From Lithospermum erythrorhizon (lineage: Eukaryota; Streptophyta; Magnoliopsida; Boraginales; Boraginaceae): DNA of 64,000 nt. Where the stretch lies: contig JADFUC010001680.1 in assembly GCA_019722365.1 (NCBI GenBank), positions 372,001 through 436,000 on the forward strand, written 5' to 3'. The position numbers were made by a program, and so were the translations under genes. The notes under the pieces were generated by a model. That model was not told where the DNA came from. It saw nothing but the letters and a program-made list of their open reading frames with translations, and did not search any database. Positions 11,714 through 22,880 of this stretch are shown here, one piece after another (positions within the stretch are counted from its first letter, which is position 1; each line of letters starts with the position of its first letter).

Positions 11714-11900
11714 TAGGGGTGTGCACACAAATTCAAACCGGACCCAACCTATCAAAACCGAACTGAAAATAACAAAAATTTAAGGATCACGAACCGAATC
11801 CGATGCAGGCTCAGAAATAAAAAACCGAAAATTTGCTCTGCTCTGCCTTTAATCGAACCGACATTAACAAAATAGTAATTAAAAAATATATACATACATA
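11714..11900. mobile_element. hAT-MITE-like end (GGGGTGTGCAC)
   Basis: TAGGGGTGTGCACAC followed by repeated AACCGAA/ACCGAAC text is the typical end of a plant MITE class that terminates in TAGGGGTGTGCA. The opposite end was not found downstream. Similar ACCGAAC-rich text recurs near 15100-15320, 35170-35330, 55210-55330 and 61200-61815. Confidence 0.4.
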
Positions 11901-12590
11901 TAAGAACGACAAAACAAGTAAGATCATTCACACCATAATTCTCATAATTTTTTTCTAAAATCAACTATTTATATTACTTTATCAAATTTAGAATATACTT
12001 TTTACTTTTTACTTTTTACATAAAATCAAATTTCCTATTCTACGTACCTCATATTAAAATACTTCTAATATTATATTTCACAATTAAAAAGTAGCAAAGA
12101 TTACAAATACCAATTCAACAATTATACACTACTTGCTGCACACTAAAGGTAAAGGAGGAAAGAGAAAAGTTTACACCAAAATTTCTTGTGAACAAATTCC
12201 CACCTGGCGACTACTAGGCGGAAATATTTTAGAATCTCATTTTGAAATAAGAACTCTGCTATTGATGACTTTTTGTTGTTTCCTCATCTCAAATATAGAA
12301 TAAGGACAATTTTATAGACCGTTAAATGCTGTAATTTTCCTTTACCCTCCCCTTCTCCCTCACACGGTATGTAGCCGTTCCAATTCACCATATTTTGTGG
12401 CATTTTTCTCCCTCTTAGAATTTTCATCAAAATTTATTTTTTAGCTAATTGAGAAAAAAATTAATGAATAACTCTAAATTTATGGGAGTGTATTATAAAG
12501 AGTGTTATGCGTCACACACCCATGATCATATGCCTGAGTGCCCGCGTGATTATATACAACTTTTACTTTTTTTTTTTTTTTTGGTTTTCT
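11900..12590. other. AT-rich intergenic sequence
   Basis: Low-complexity AT-rich sequence with short open frames lacking codon bias. I see no gene, RNA or defined repeat here. Confidence 0.5.
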
Positions 12591-12599
12591 TTTTTTCCC

Positions 12600-14250
12600 T
12601 TTATTTTTAAACTCGATAAATTAATACTCGATTCTTTAATAAATTTTCTAAGATAATATTTTACCGATCCCGACTCGTGGATAGGATGCTAAATTAATAA
12701 TTCAAGCTTTATTCCATTTTATTTTTTTTTTTGCAATTATCACTCATCGTAGAAACTCGATAAATTAATACTCGATTCTTTAATAAGCTCCCTAAGCACC
12801 CGACTGAGTATGTGTGCTCGGGTTTTTTTTTTTTTTACAATTATCATCTACAGTAGAAGCTCGGTAAATTAATAGTCAATTCTTTAATAAACACTCTAAG
12901 ATAATATTTCGACCTATTCCGACACTGTGACAGCGGGGCCCTAATCGATCACCGGATCCTCATTCCAATTCCCACTCAGGTCTCCAATCAGACACGCTAA
13001 TGCTAATATAACACATATACAGTTTTTTAAAATATAACTAACTTCTACTTTAAATAATCAATTAAACGGTAACACATAAGTGAGCGAAGAAGTATGCGAT
13101 GCGAATCGAGACAGAATGTGTCACGGGATAAGATGCTAAATTATCAATTGCTTTTTTCTTTCCATTTTTTTTTTTTTTTGCGATTATCAACTACTCAGAG
13201 AAACTCGATAAATTAATACTCGATTCTTTAATAAGCTCCCCTAAGCAATTCCGAATTTTATTGTCGCTTGGTTTTTTTTACAATTATCATTCTACAGTAG
13301 AACCTCGGTAAATTAATAGTCGATTCTTTAGTAAACACTCTAAGATAATATTTTCTAACTTGGCCCGACACGTGATGTGTCCCACTGATCAACAAGGATC
13401 CTCTCATTCTAATTTCTGCCTCAATCGTGACATACCAATGTTAATAACACATATATAGTTTTTAAAAATATAACTAACTTCTACTTTTAAATAATCAATT
13501 AAATGCTAACACATAAGATAATATTTTTTACGAGTCCCGACTCGGGATAGGATGCTAAATTAATCATTCGTGTTTTTCTTTCCATTTTCATTTTTTTTTT
13601 TTGCAATTATCAACTACGGTAGAAACTCGATAAATTAATACTCGATTCTTTAATAAAGCTCCTAAGCAATCTCGACTGTGGATAGTGGTCCTTGGTTTTT
13701 TGTTTACAATTATCATTTACAAGAGAATTGATAAATTAATACGATTCTTTTAATAAACATTTTAATGTTCTCCTTGGGCATTCCTACACTGGATGGGGGG
13801 TCCTAAATTAACAATTCATGTTTTTTCTTCCATTTTGCAATTTTTTTTTGGCAATTATCAACTACTGTAGAAACTCGATAAATTAATATTCAATTTTTTA
13901 ATAAAGCCTCCTAAGCAGCCTCCCAACTCGATAGTTAGATGTCGTTTTTTTTTTTAACAATTATCAACTACAGTAAAAGCTCGATAAATTAATAGTCGAT
14001 TCTTTAATAAACTATCTAATATAAATATTTTATGGTCCCAAATGATAGATACATTACTAAATTAATAATTCGCTTTTTTCGCTCCTTTTCACTTTTTCAT
14101 TTTTTTCATTTTTTTTTATTTTGCAATTGCCAACCACAGTAGGCTCTCAATAAATTAACTTCGACTACACGGTCATATGCAGGGGGTTTAAGTTTCTATT
14201 TTTTTTTTTTGCATCAATAACTACAAGTAGAACTGATTAATTAAGAGACT
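12600..14250. repeat. Tandem array of an AAACTCGATAAATTAATA-core unit
   Basis: A core AACTCGATAAATTAATA followed by CTCGATTCTTTAATAA recurs at about 12610, 12750, 12858, 13199, 13302, 13622, 13727, 13871 and 13977, with degenerate copies near 14140 and 14225. Units are separated by T-runs and CAATTATCA-CTACAGTAGA. Spacing alternates: about 105 bp within pairs and 140 to 340 bp between pairs, so there is a higher-order arrangement. It may be subterminal repeats of a DNA transposon or an independent minisatellite. Confidence 0.75.
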
Positions 14251-14307
14251 AATAGCTAGTATATATTTAATTGGCTAATGGAGATGTAGATTATAGAAGT
14301 TAAATAT

Positions 14308-14652
14308 ATGCCACTTTTACACGTTAGGACTATGAAATCCTCCTCAAGAATAATGGGTTTAGTATATTATTATAAAGTTATGTTATTATTGGCCCTTATT
14401 AGTTTAATGATAGCTGGAGCTGCTGCAAAGGGTGGCGGTCATGGCGGAGGCGGTCATGGCGGAGGCGGTCATGGCGGAGGCGGTCATGGTGGAGGCGGAG
14501 GCGGGCATGGAGTTATTGGTAGAGGCGGTCGTGGAGGCGGTCATGGCTCCAGGAGACATTCTTCAGGATCAATAATATCTACAAATCTTGTTATGTTGAT
14601 TGTACCTTTTATACAAGTTGTCATAACTATCTTACTTAAGTATGATACATAG
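14308..14652 (+). CDS. Secreted Gly/His-rich repeat protein
   Basis: A 114-residue open frame; the second Met (14332, MKSSSRIMG) is the more plausible start because it directly precedes a hydrophobic signal-peptide-like stretch (MLLLALISLMIAGAAA). The mature part begins KGGGHGGGGHGGGGH, with four GGGGH-type units, then a Gly/Arg stretch and a hydrophobic C-terminus (about residues 88-110) that could be a membrane or GPI-attachment segment. The repeat is encoded by near-identical GGCGGAGGCGGTCAT units, so it is recent or homogenised. Plant glycine-rich cell-wall proteins and the shepherin-type Gly/His antimicrobial peptides share this look, but no family can be assigned. Single exon; a spliced form cannot be excluded. 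Confidence 0.6.
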   Translation: MPLLHVRTMKSSSRIMGLVYYYKVMLLLALISLMIAGAAAKGGGHGGGGHGGGGHGGGGHGGGGGGHGVIGRGGRGGGHGSRRHSSGSIISTNLVMLIVPFIQVVITILLKYDT

Positions 14653-14717
14653 CATACTAGCATAGGGACTAGGGAGTAATTTCTTAGCTTGTCAATATTA
14701 TTATTACGGAGTATTAT

Positions 14718-14822
14718 TTATCATTATTATTATTATATTATTATAATATATAAAATTACAGGTTGTCTTTGAGAGTTATTATTATATTATTATATAATAT
14801 ATAAAATTACAGGTTGTCTTGA
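14718..14822. repeat. Tandem duplication, about 55 bp
   Basis: The block ending AATATATAAAATTACAGGTTGTCTT occurs twice in succession (ends at about 14770 and 14820), each preceded by a TTATTATTATATTATTAT run. It lies just downstream of the Gly/His gene. Confidence 0.75.
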
Positions 14823-16266
14823 AAATTTCTTTTTTTTTTCGTGATTGATCATATTAAAATATCCTTATCACCTCTTAACCATGTTATGATCATTAATAAA
14901 GAATATTAAATTAAAAGTAACATATAACATATCCTACTTCAACTATAATACCTCCGTCTGAGTATGTAATTACGTAAAGAAAGAAATTTCATGATATTTC
15001 ATTTTGCCTCTCGGTATGGTTTGCTCAAAAGGGGAAAAAGGCAGGATAACAAGCCTACCAGGCCCTGTAAACGAAATAATTTCCTATCGAACCTTAACAT
15101 GCTCGAAGTTCGGCTCGACAGAGTGTTCGAAGTTCTGGCTTCGATTTCGAGGCTCCGTTCTAATTGGAAAATCTAAGTTCGATTAGGTTCAAAGTTCGAA
15201 GTTCGATTTGAATATTCAAATTTTAATTAATATGAAGAAAAAAGTTATATGTGGCTCGAGCCCAATCGAATTGCGTCAAATCGAAATTTTTGAGCCAAAA
15301 TTCTAGAATCGAATCGAGCTTTTAGGTAGTTTGATTTCACCATCATTTGTTGCTCATTCCATACCTTATCCGGATGATGTCCTTTCTCAATATAATAGAA
15401 GCGCAAAATGGTTAAATTATTCCCATCATCTTAAATTCTAAGGATTATTTTCATTTTCTGATAATACCAAAATTAGTTCTTATTTAATTTTTTAAAAAAA
15501 AAAATTAGTTTGTGAGATAACATTTGAATTTCCCATGATATTGCTATTCAACTTCCCATTACTTTTTTTATTGTCATTAAACTATAGTTGGATACTGGAT
15601 TAGTTCCACTAGCCTAGTATTAAGAAGCAGTCCTCAATAGCCTAGCACAATCAAAATTATACACATTGCAAGTAATATTTACATTTTGCACCGGTACTCT
15701 TCCAACAGGTTTGATTTAGGCTTTTTAAAATGATGAAAATATTGGGAAGAATTGGATTTCAAGAAAATAGTGCCAAAGCATGTAGCATTCTGTGGTATCC
15801 AAATTTGACTGCTATGACACTCTTAAATATCTCAAATATCTCAATATTTCAGAATCTAGCATATCTTTTAATTCGACATATAGTGGAAGAAATCACCATT
15901 GTAATTTATATATAATGTTGAATGATGATGTATGAACAATTTTATATGTATTATGTGTTTTATCTTTAAAAAAATGAGTATATATATTTTCACTGTGTGT
16001 AAATCACAGCCTTCAAATTGAGAAGTCTTGAGCAAACTATGAAATCCACCAGAAAATAATTTTAGTATAGAAGGCAGCGATGCTCGAAGGTTGCAATCCA
16101 TCTACTCTTGGAGCAACCCGAAGGCCGAAGGTAAAAGTTATTTGTAGATGAAGCGAAAACATTCAGTACATTACCAATTACTGGAACAGGCAAAAAATGC
16201 TCTCTATCCGAGTTGCATTGTACACCAGCATAACAGTGAAACTTAAATCCAAACACCTGCTTTAAT
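14823..16266. other. Intergenic, with short transposon-like debris
   Basis: A partial MITE-like end (TACCTCCGTCTGAG, near 14950) and TTCGAAGTTCGA/AATCGAA-rich text (15100-15320) are the only structured parts. No gene is supported. The end nearest 16266 includes the 3' region of the minus-strand RPL5-like gene. Confidence 0.45.
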
Positions 16267-18517
16267 CTACTCATCATCCTCGTCGCCGTCCTCATCCATG
16301 CCTGCAGCAGCATTCAAGGCATTCAACCTCTCAATCAACTTGGCCTTCCTTTCCTCATAAGTTAGTTTCTTCAGGTTGAACCTATAATGACATTCGAACA
16401 AAAAGTATTAGAGCATTAAGTTAGTTTCTTCAGGTTGAACTTATAATGACGTTCGAACAAAAAGTATTAGAGCATTAAAATTAGGGGAAAAGTTTCGCAT
16501 AAACAGAAAAAGTAGTTGTGGTTCATACACACCAACACAAAATTTGATTGGTGTGCAAGAAAATTGGAATGGGGCAGGGGGTGCACCGTGCAAGGACTGA
16601 GATCTCTATGGACGCTTTATGGGAGGGGAAACCCAAAAGGATAAATTCATGCCAATGGCCGAGTGCCAAGGAAGTGACCATTCCTCCCACCAATAAATTC
16701 AACCGCCTTCACATTTTCCCTTCATACCAAACACCATAAACGAGGACGGAGTCCTAGTCTCCCTTCTAAAAACAAAGGAGAAATTTTGTTTCCCAACACC
16801 ATAATTGTAAAAAGAAGCTAATATATCTAGTATGTTACAAAGAAGAAAACGGTATACCTCTTGTGCTGCTTAGGGGGCTGTTTGTCAGACTTCTTTGCAG
16901 TAGGGTCAGCACGAATTGCAGCATGAACCTTTTTGTAGACCTCTTCCAGACCATCTGCCTCAAGACTTCTCTTAAGGTACTCAGAGAAGTGAGATTGATA
17001 TTTTTCAGGCTCTTCCTCTTGCATAGTCTATGTTTGTAATCAAATGAAGGCATTAAGACTCAAGGAAAAAAGAAAAATAACCACAGGAGACAATGTTCAT
17101 GCAAACTAATTCGATGTGTCATAAACTCACTCTCATGTAGTCAGCAATATGGCCTCCATATATGTACTTGCGATGTACTTCAGCATCAAGTTGTTTGCTT
17201 TCCTTGTTAAATCCAGCAAACCTCTTGTCACTATGTGGGATGTCAAGTCCACCATCCAAAGCTCCCTTAAGTGCACGACAATAAGAATGGGTATCTAAAA
17301 CATGGGAACCGATCTCACTTAAATAATTGAAATTTAACACAATAAACCTTTGGCTATGATGAAGATTACGTCATGAAAGAAAATAGCATTAGAACAACAG
17401 GCTTGCAAACAAAAACCAGTTAAAGTGCTATGATAGATATAGTAGATACCTGCAGCGAGTTTGTAAGACCAACTTCAAGGTCGAATGTAGTTCATGTGCA
17501 TAAGCAGAAGCAAGAACCATGTCACCAGTTATGCTTGCAGAAACAATTTGAGCAATAATATCCTTATTTGTCTATAGTACATGGTCAAGGTAATGCACTT
17601 TTAAAGAGGCAGGGAAAAAATAGCAGTCGTCCAACTAAAGAAAATAGGAACACAATTTGATAAATGTTGCATTTTTTAGTGCACCGCAGAACAATTCGAT
17701 TCAATCTGGTATACAACAAATTTACTATGACAAAATATCCAGATATATTGAAAATACTCCGTACTTCACAACCAAGAGTCTAAAAAGAAACCCATCATAA
17801 AGGATACAAATCTCACAACAAAACGATATTTTGGAGTATTATATTTATTCTTGTCTTGGTTGATAAGGCGAGTCCTAGCACGATAATCAGTCTTTCCCTC
17901 TGCAAAATTGTGGAACATAACAGATCATTAATTGCTCGTAACACACCAAAATGTAGGCACAAGATAGATGAGATACCATACCTCTCCTTCTCTTGAACTT
18001 AACTTGGTAACGCTTGAAATAAGCTCTTGACTTCTGTGCTTTGACGAAAGCCTATTAAAATGCAACAAACATCAAACACGTTTTCAACACGAATCATTAA
18101 ACCTTCGACAATTCAATAGTAAGAACTAGTTTCCGATTAACCCTACATGAATCAGCAATACAGAACAAATCTGCTACTATATTACTACGATATAAGTATA
18201 TAACCGATGAAGAGCTAATCAGTAGCTAGGAGTCAAGGGTAACACCTTGATACAAATTAATGCTTACTAAAATGAGGAATAAAATTAATAAATTACAATC
18301 ATAGTTTCACCTCGAATACAAAAAAACTGAAATTGGAGGCAGAAATAATCATTAATCAACATAACCCGCTAAACAAACTAAACAAATCAAAATGGAATAA
18401 TATAGTTACACAATGGTGAACACAAAATTGGGCTACATTTTATAATATTAAGTATTAACATTATGAATGTTATTAAAATACATAAATACAAACAAGTGAA
18501 AATCAAAAGCTTACCAT
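16267..18517 (-). pseudogene. RPL5: 60S ribosomal protein L5 (uL18) gene, disrupted
   Basis: RPL5 binds 5S rRNA in the large ribosomal subunit. Exon remnants on the minus strand: 18515-18517 (ATG alone, then intron), 17982-18051, 17808-17899, 17450-17571, 17131-17277, 16858-17027 and 16267-16381 (stop at 16267). They encode recognisable blocks: [93 protein letters not shown] and [17 protein letters not shown], with an acidic C-terminus. After AYAHEL the frame is broken by small deletions, and the central part of the protein (about 65 residues, from the CTGLLLARR region to just before GALKG) is absent. The remaining introns mean it is a duplicated, not a processed, copy. A functional gene presumably exists elsewhere. 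Assembly error is the alternative. Confidence 0.82.
16358..16475. repeat. 59-bp tandem duplication over the last RPL5 acceptor
   Basis: Two adjacent 59-bp copies (16358-16416 and 16417-16475) differ at two positions. The unit contains the start of the last coding exon and its acceptor. The outer copy has TATAA in place of TATAG, so its acceptor would be shifted by one base; only the inner copy keeps the frame. Confidence 0.9.
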
Positions 18518-19444
18518 TGTTGCTCCTACAAGAGGGGGGGGGGGTGTGTTAATAATAAAGGGAAATGAATTAGTGAGATGATAGGGTGCAAAATAAACTT
18601 AAACCCTAAGATAAATGGGCTAGGCAATTTGAGGCTGTCCTAAACAAATGAACATGTAAATGATGTAATGGTTTGGTTTGTATAAAATTATGTTTAGATT
18701 TTCTTTAGAGTCTCATGGGTTCGATGTTTGATAGATCCATTTAGTGCGTTAGCGATTGCCGACATTAGGTTAAAGCAGGCTAGTGGATAAAAAATTGTAT
18801 CGAAAAACTGCGAAATTATTGTCAGTATGTTTAGGTCAAGATATTTCCATTCATGAATTATGGATACTCAAATCCCGATTTTCGGGTCCACTACTGGAAT
18901 AAATTGTGGAGAAAAGGGGCATTCTAGTGAGCATTATTGATCATGAATTCAAACGATAGTGCGGATTGAAAGTAGAGAAAAATTTATATTTAAACATGTT
19001 CAAAGGTTACCATACAAATAAGTGCTGGAGTATTGAAGCCAATTGTTTCAAATACTAACTAATGAACTAGAATATGTCACTTGCCAATTATTAGTTTCCC
19101 TCAAGTCCACCTCGTATCTCTTTCAAATCTCGTGAGACGTTTTCAGATTCTTCCAAAAGCATTTGCGCTGGTTGGATAATACTAATTTCGTGAGCCGGTA
19201 GGCAATGCCCAATATTTTAACAAGTCTCCAACCATTTTTAACTAATAATGCAAGATCGAAGTAATAAAGATGTTTAAAACCTAGTTTTCCGATACATATC
19301 TCAAAACGAAGGAAATATATTGAGCCAATGAATCTTCAAGAGTAAGACATACTATGAGGCTCAAAGGAAGTTTATATGATTTATTGTTATAAAAATTCAA
19401 CATGTAAATAGTAATGTCAAATATCAATTGTGAAACGAATAAGA
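18518..19444. other. RPL5 upstream region and intergenic sequence
   Basis: A G-run at about 18532-18543 lies just upstream of the RPL5 start codon in the position of a 5' leader. The rest shows no gene; part may belong to the left LTR of the adjoining copia relic, whose outer edge I cannot place. Confidence 0.4.
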
Positions 19445-19575
19445 ATAGTGGTATTTCGAATAAGATAAGTGGGGGTAATTTCATAAGATAAATATCCCCC
19501 CATTTCTACAAATAAAGATACACCAAAAACTTTCAAGAGTAATCATATTAGCAATTAAGTATTTTGTGTCAATTC
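19445..19575 (+). repeat. 5' LTR remnant (3' part)
   Basis: Shares AAGATAAATA-CCCCCATTT, CAAATAAAGATA, CCAAAAACTT and AATCATATTA with the block at 25795-25885 in the same order and orientation, with substitutions and short indels. Read as one of the two LTRs. Confidence 0.6.
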
Positions 19576-19679
19576 GTTATTGGGGATATCCGGTTTTATA
19601 ACACGCGACAAGATTTATCGCCTTTATAAGAAGTTGCTTACTATTAAGTATATTATCTATCCTTATCATTTTTTATATT

Positions 19680-20210
19680 TATTTTGTTATATGTTTTACC
19701 CCTATTATGTATAACTCCAAGAATATGTCGCGTGATTCTATAACCGTAGCCTATTATGTATAATCGGCTATACGTCAAGTATTCTATAATCGTAGCCGCT
19801 TTTATTATTTTTATATGTTTTACCCCCCGTTATAGATAACTAGCTATATGTCAAGTATTCTATAACCGTGAGCCTATTATGTAACCCGCTATATGTCGCG
19901 ATTGTATAATCGTAGCTGCTTATTATTTATTATCAGAAGTTATTTAATTTATTATTGTCAGTATTTTTTGCTAATGTTATAGTAACCGGCATCTGCCGGA
20001 AATGACTCCATAACTAGTAGTTTTTATTATCGCGTTCTTTTATCTTGCTTCTGTTATAAAGAACTCGCAATCAGTCGAATGATCTATAACAATTCGTTTT
20101 TATTATTTTTATTTTTCTCTTATTATAGAAAACTAGCATCTCCGTCTAGTGATCTATAATAAGCGTGGCTATTATTATGGAAAACTGGCATCCCGCGGCG
20201 CTCAGAATAA
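19680..20210. repeat. Imperfect tandem repeats with GCTATATGTC/CTATAA-CGTAG motifs
   Basis: Phrases of the type TATTATGTATAA-CGGCTATA-GTC followed by TATTCTATAA-CGTAGC recur about every 60 to 90 bp (near 19700, 19755, 19835, 19885), grading into more diverged copies with GGCATCTGCCGG and AACTAGCATCTCCG (to about 20200). They lie inside the copia relic, just after the 5' LTR remnant. Confidence 0.55.
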
Positions 20211-20647
20211 GTACGTTATTTTGAGTGGAAAGTTAAATCTCTATATCGTGTTTATTTACTTACTAACTCGGGTGGGAGGTATAAAACACCACTTATATTA
20301 TTATCTCAATTATCGTTGCCATCTTATTTTATTTGTTATCGATACGAATTATTTGTTTATAACCATGTGTATTATATTATCATATGTGTCCATTTATCGT
20401 GACGATCATGCACATGCAGAATTTAACGACTACATCATATTTTTAACACACTTAAAATATTTTTCCTTCCCATTTTCTAATCCAGAATGAATAAAGAAAT
20501 TAATATTTTTTTTCTATCCTCAAACGGTCAAACCAGAATAAAATCCAGAATAACAATCCACACTTCTCAAAATTTCACTCTATAAATACTTCATTCCTTC
20601 CACATTTCTAAACATCTTTCTCAAAGTATTTTATAAACGTATTCAAA

Positions 20648-20722
20648 ATGGCAAAATATTTTTATGTGTTTGTCACTATAATGGCACTCTCTTTCATAAT
20701 TGGTTTTATTAAAGTTAAATAG
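20648..20722 (+). CDS. Possible very short signal-peptide-like ORF
   Basis: A 24-codon frame encodes MAKYFYVFVTIMALSFIIGF plus IKVK. It is preceded by a good TATA box (CTATAAATACT near 20580) and followed by an AATAAA near 20888. The product looks like a bare signal peptide or membrane anchor, as if a small secreted-peptide gene had been cut short. It lies within the copia relic region, so it could instead be chance or an LTR promoter segment. Confidence 0.25.
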   Translation: MAKYFYVFVTIMALSFIIGFIKVK

Positions 20723-21599
20723 ATAGGTGCGGAACGACAACATTTTTTGTAATTAGCATTTTACCATTTCTAATCTTAGCTTGAATTTTTTATTTTGTTT
20801 CGATAAAAGATTTCCATTTAAGAAATCTAACACGCATTTGTAATCAACAAGATTTCAATCTATGTATTGATCATGAATGCAATATTGAATAAAATGTCAT
20901 TTTTCGTGATTGATTGTGTTTGTTTGTGATTTAGATATAACAATGTCCAACCGTGAAGCCCACTCGCTTCCTCTAAAACTCTCAAAGGAGACAACTACAT
21001 GCCTTGGGCAAACAAAGTTATAAAGATATCTCAAAATGCGGGGCTCGAAAAATTCTAATTGAATAGATAAATGCCAAACATCGAAATGATCGAAAAGAGA
21101 AAGAAAAGTAGTAATAAGAACTTTATATAAAAAAATTCCAGCCATAAGACTAACGACGATCATCTTTACGACGCTTCTACAATTAGAATATCTAAATTTA
21201 GAGGATCCTAAGTTCTTACGGGATTTAACTCAAAGAAAGATTCGATACCTGCGGAAGTTTTTAATTGGGCAGAATCGACGAATGGAACAACCGAGGTTCC
21301 AAGACTTTAAAAGTATTGTTGATTACAACCGCTTTGTTTAAAATTGTATTATAATTGCATTATCAGCAGAAAGCTTGTAACCGGCGAAAATTAGAAAAAC
21401 GCTTAACGCTTCATGCATCACAAATATCGGGCTGCAAGAATAATATAGAATGCTGAATATAAAAAATATTCGCATCAAAGATGCCCTTTGACGTGCGTAA
21501 GAATAGAAGTTTTGATGAAACCATCGCTACGCCCACTGACAATGGCATTTCCGTATAACAACTAATTTTTAAGGGTCGCGTGGTTGGGTGATCGATTCG

Positions 21600-21830
21600 C
21601 AGGTCGAGGTCACAAATAAGGTCGCGGGTAATTTTCGTGGGTCGACGCCGTGGACGAAATTTCGTGAATTATAATAGACCTACCAGAAATTACCCAAATC
21701 GACAAGAAAAGGGTAAGAAAATCCAAGAAGGTTCATTGAAAAACAATGATAATTTGTGTTACATACGCGAAAGAAGCACAATGGGTTCAAAGACGCCAGA
21801 GAATGTCAGAATATCTTTGTAAAAGATATA
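21600..21830 (+). pseudogene. Copia gag remnant
   Basis: An RG-rich stretch (GRGRNFVNYNRPTRNYPNR) followed by KGKKIQEGSLKNNDNLCY resembles the region before the CCHC zinc knuckle of copia gag. The knuckle itself is no longer intact. Confidence 0.5.
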
Positions 21831-22559
21831 AAGCATCTGTAGAAGAAAAATGAAATGAAAAAGAAAAGGAAGTCAACTTTAATAAACATAGAACCTATGG
21901 ATGACTTTTATATCAAACGAATGAACTTAGATTAAAGAAAATTTGATATGATTTAACTACTTTATGTTTGAATAACGTTAAGCATTTAATAATCTTTCAT
22001 GTGTGTCCTATTACGCTATGATTAATAGTATTTAATGCTCGCTTTTATATCTATGAAATAATAATATCGATTATATGTCATGGTTGATTTACTCTTAAGT
22101 CTTATATCATTACATGTTTCTCGCTAAGTGCTTAACATGAAACCCGGCTGAGACATTCGCATCCTGCATACAGCCGAACATCTCACACAACTCTCAAGAA
22201 GAAAGACATATTTTACTCGACATAAATACTACCAAAGCAAGATTAATACAATTTCGTGTCCTCGCAAACTTGATCAAGGATCGTGTAAATGGGGCTTATG
22301 TTCATATTACCAAATGGAATAAAATTTTTCATTAATGACTTTTTATATTCTCCAAAGTCAAAAGGAAACTTATTAAGTTTTAATGACATATATCGTCAAG
22401 GGTATGATACTGAAACGATAACTGAAGGTAATATGAAATACATCTCAGATATCAAGTAGTGTTTTTGGGAAAGAATAAAATATTGGAGAAACTACCAAAA
22501 TTATCTTCTGGATTACATTACACTTATATTCTTGAAATTGAATGTAACTTAGCAATAAA

Positions 22560-22880
22560 AGAGGATCTCAAACTCTTGTGGTGCATGATTGTTTAGGTCA
22601 TCTTGGCTCCACAATGATGAGAAAAATAATTGAAAGTACACATGGTCATCCTCGAATCCGTTTAAAGACTAATAATAGAACACGCTGGCTTCGTTTCTGT
22701 GAAAAATTAATAACTGCGCATTTAATTACGCAAACTTTCACACCTTAATCACCCGGCATTTCGAAAGAATGTAAGGTGATATATGGATCTATCCATCCAC
22801 CATCCGGACCATTTAGGTATTTTATGGTATTAATTTATGCATCCGTAGATGGTCACATGTTTATTTATCATTGCTTCCAG
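22560..22880 (+). pseudogene. Copia GAG-pre-integrase and integrase remnant
   Basis: Translation across frames gives HDCLGHLGSTMMRKIIE, the GAG-pre-integrase signature (H..LGH.G..), then IHPPSGPFRYFMVLI, the start of the integrase core around its first catalytic Asp. Frame changes and stops interrupt it. Confidence 0.65.

Noticed and set aside
12600..14250. Array considered as a CRISPR-like or centromeric satellite structure
   Set aside because: Spacers are not unique sequences of fixed length, and unit spacing is irregular; it is a plant minisatellite or transposon subterminal array.
20149..20490. 113-codon open frame on the plus strand
   Set aside because: Begins inside the diverged tandem repeats of the copia relic and encodes a low-complexity hydrophobic product without motifs.
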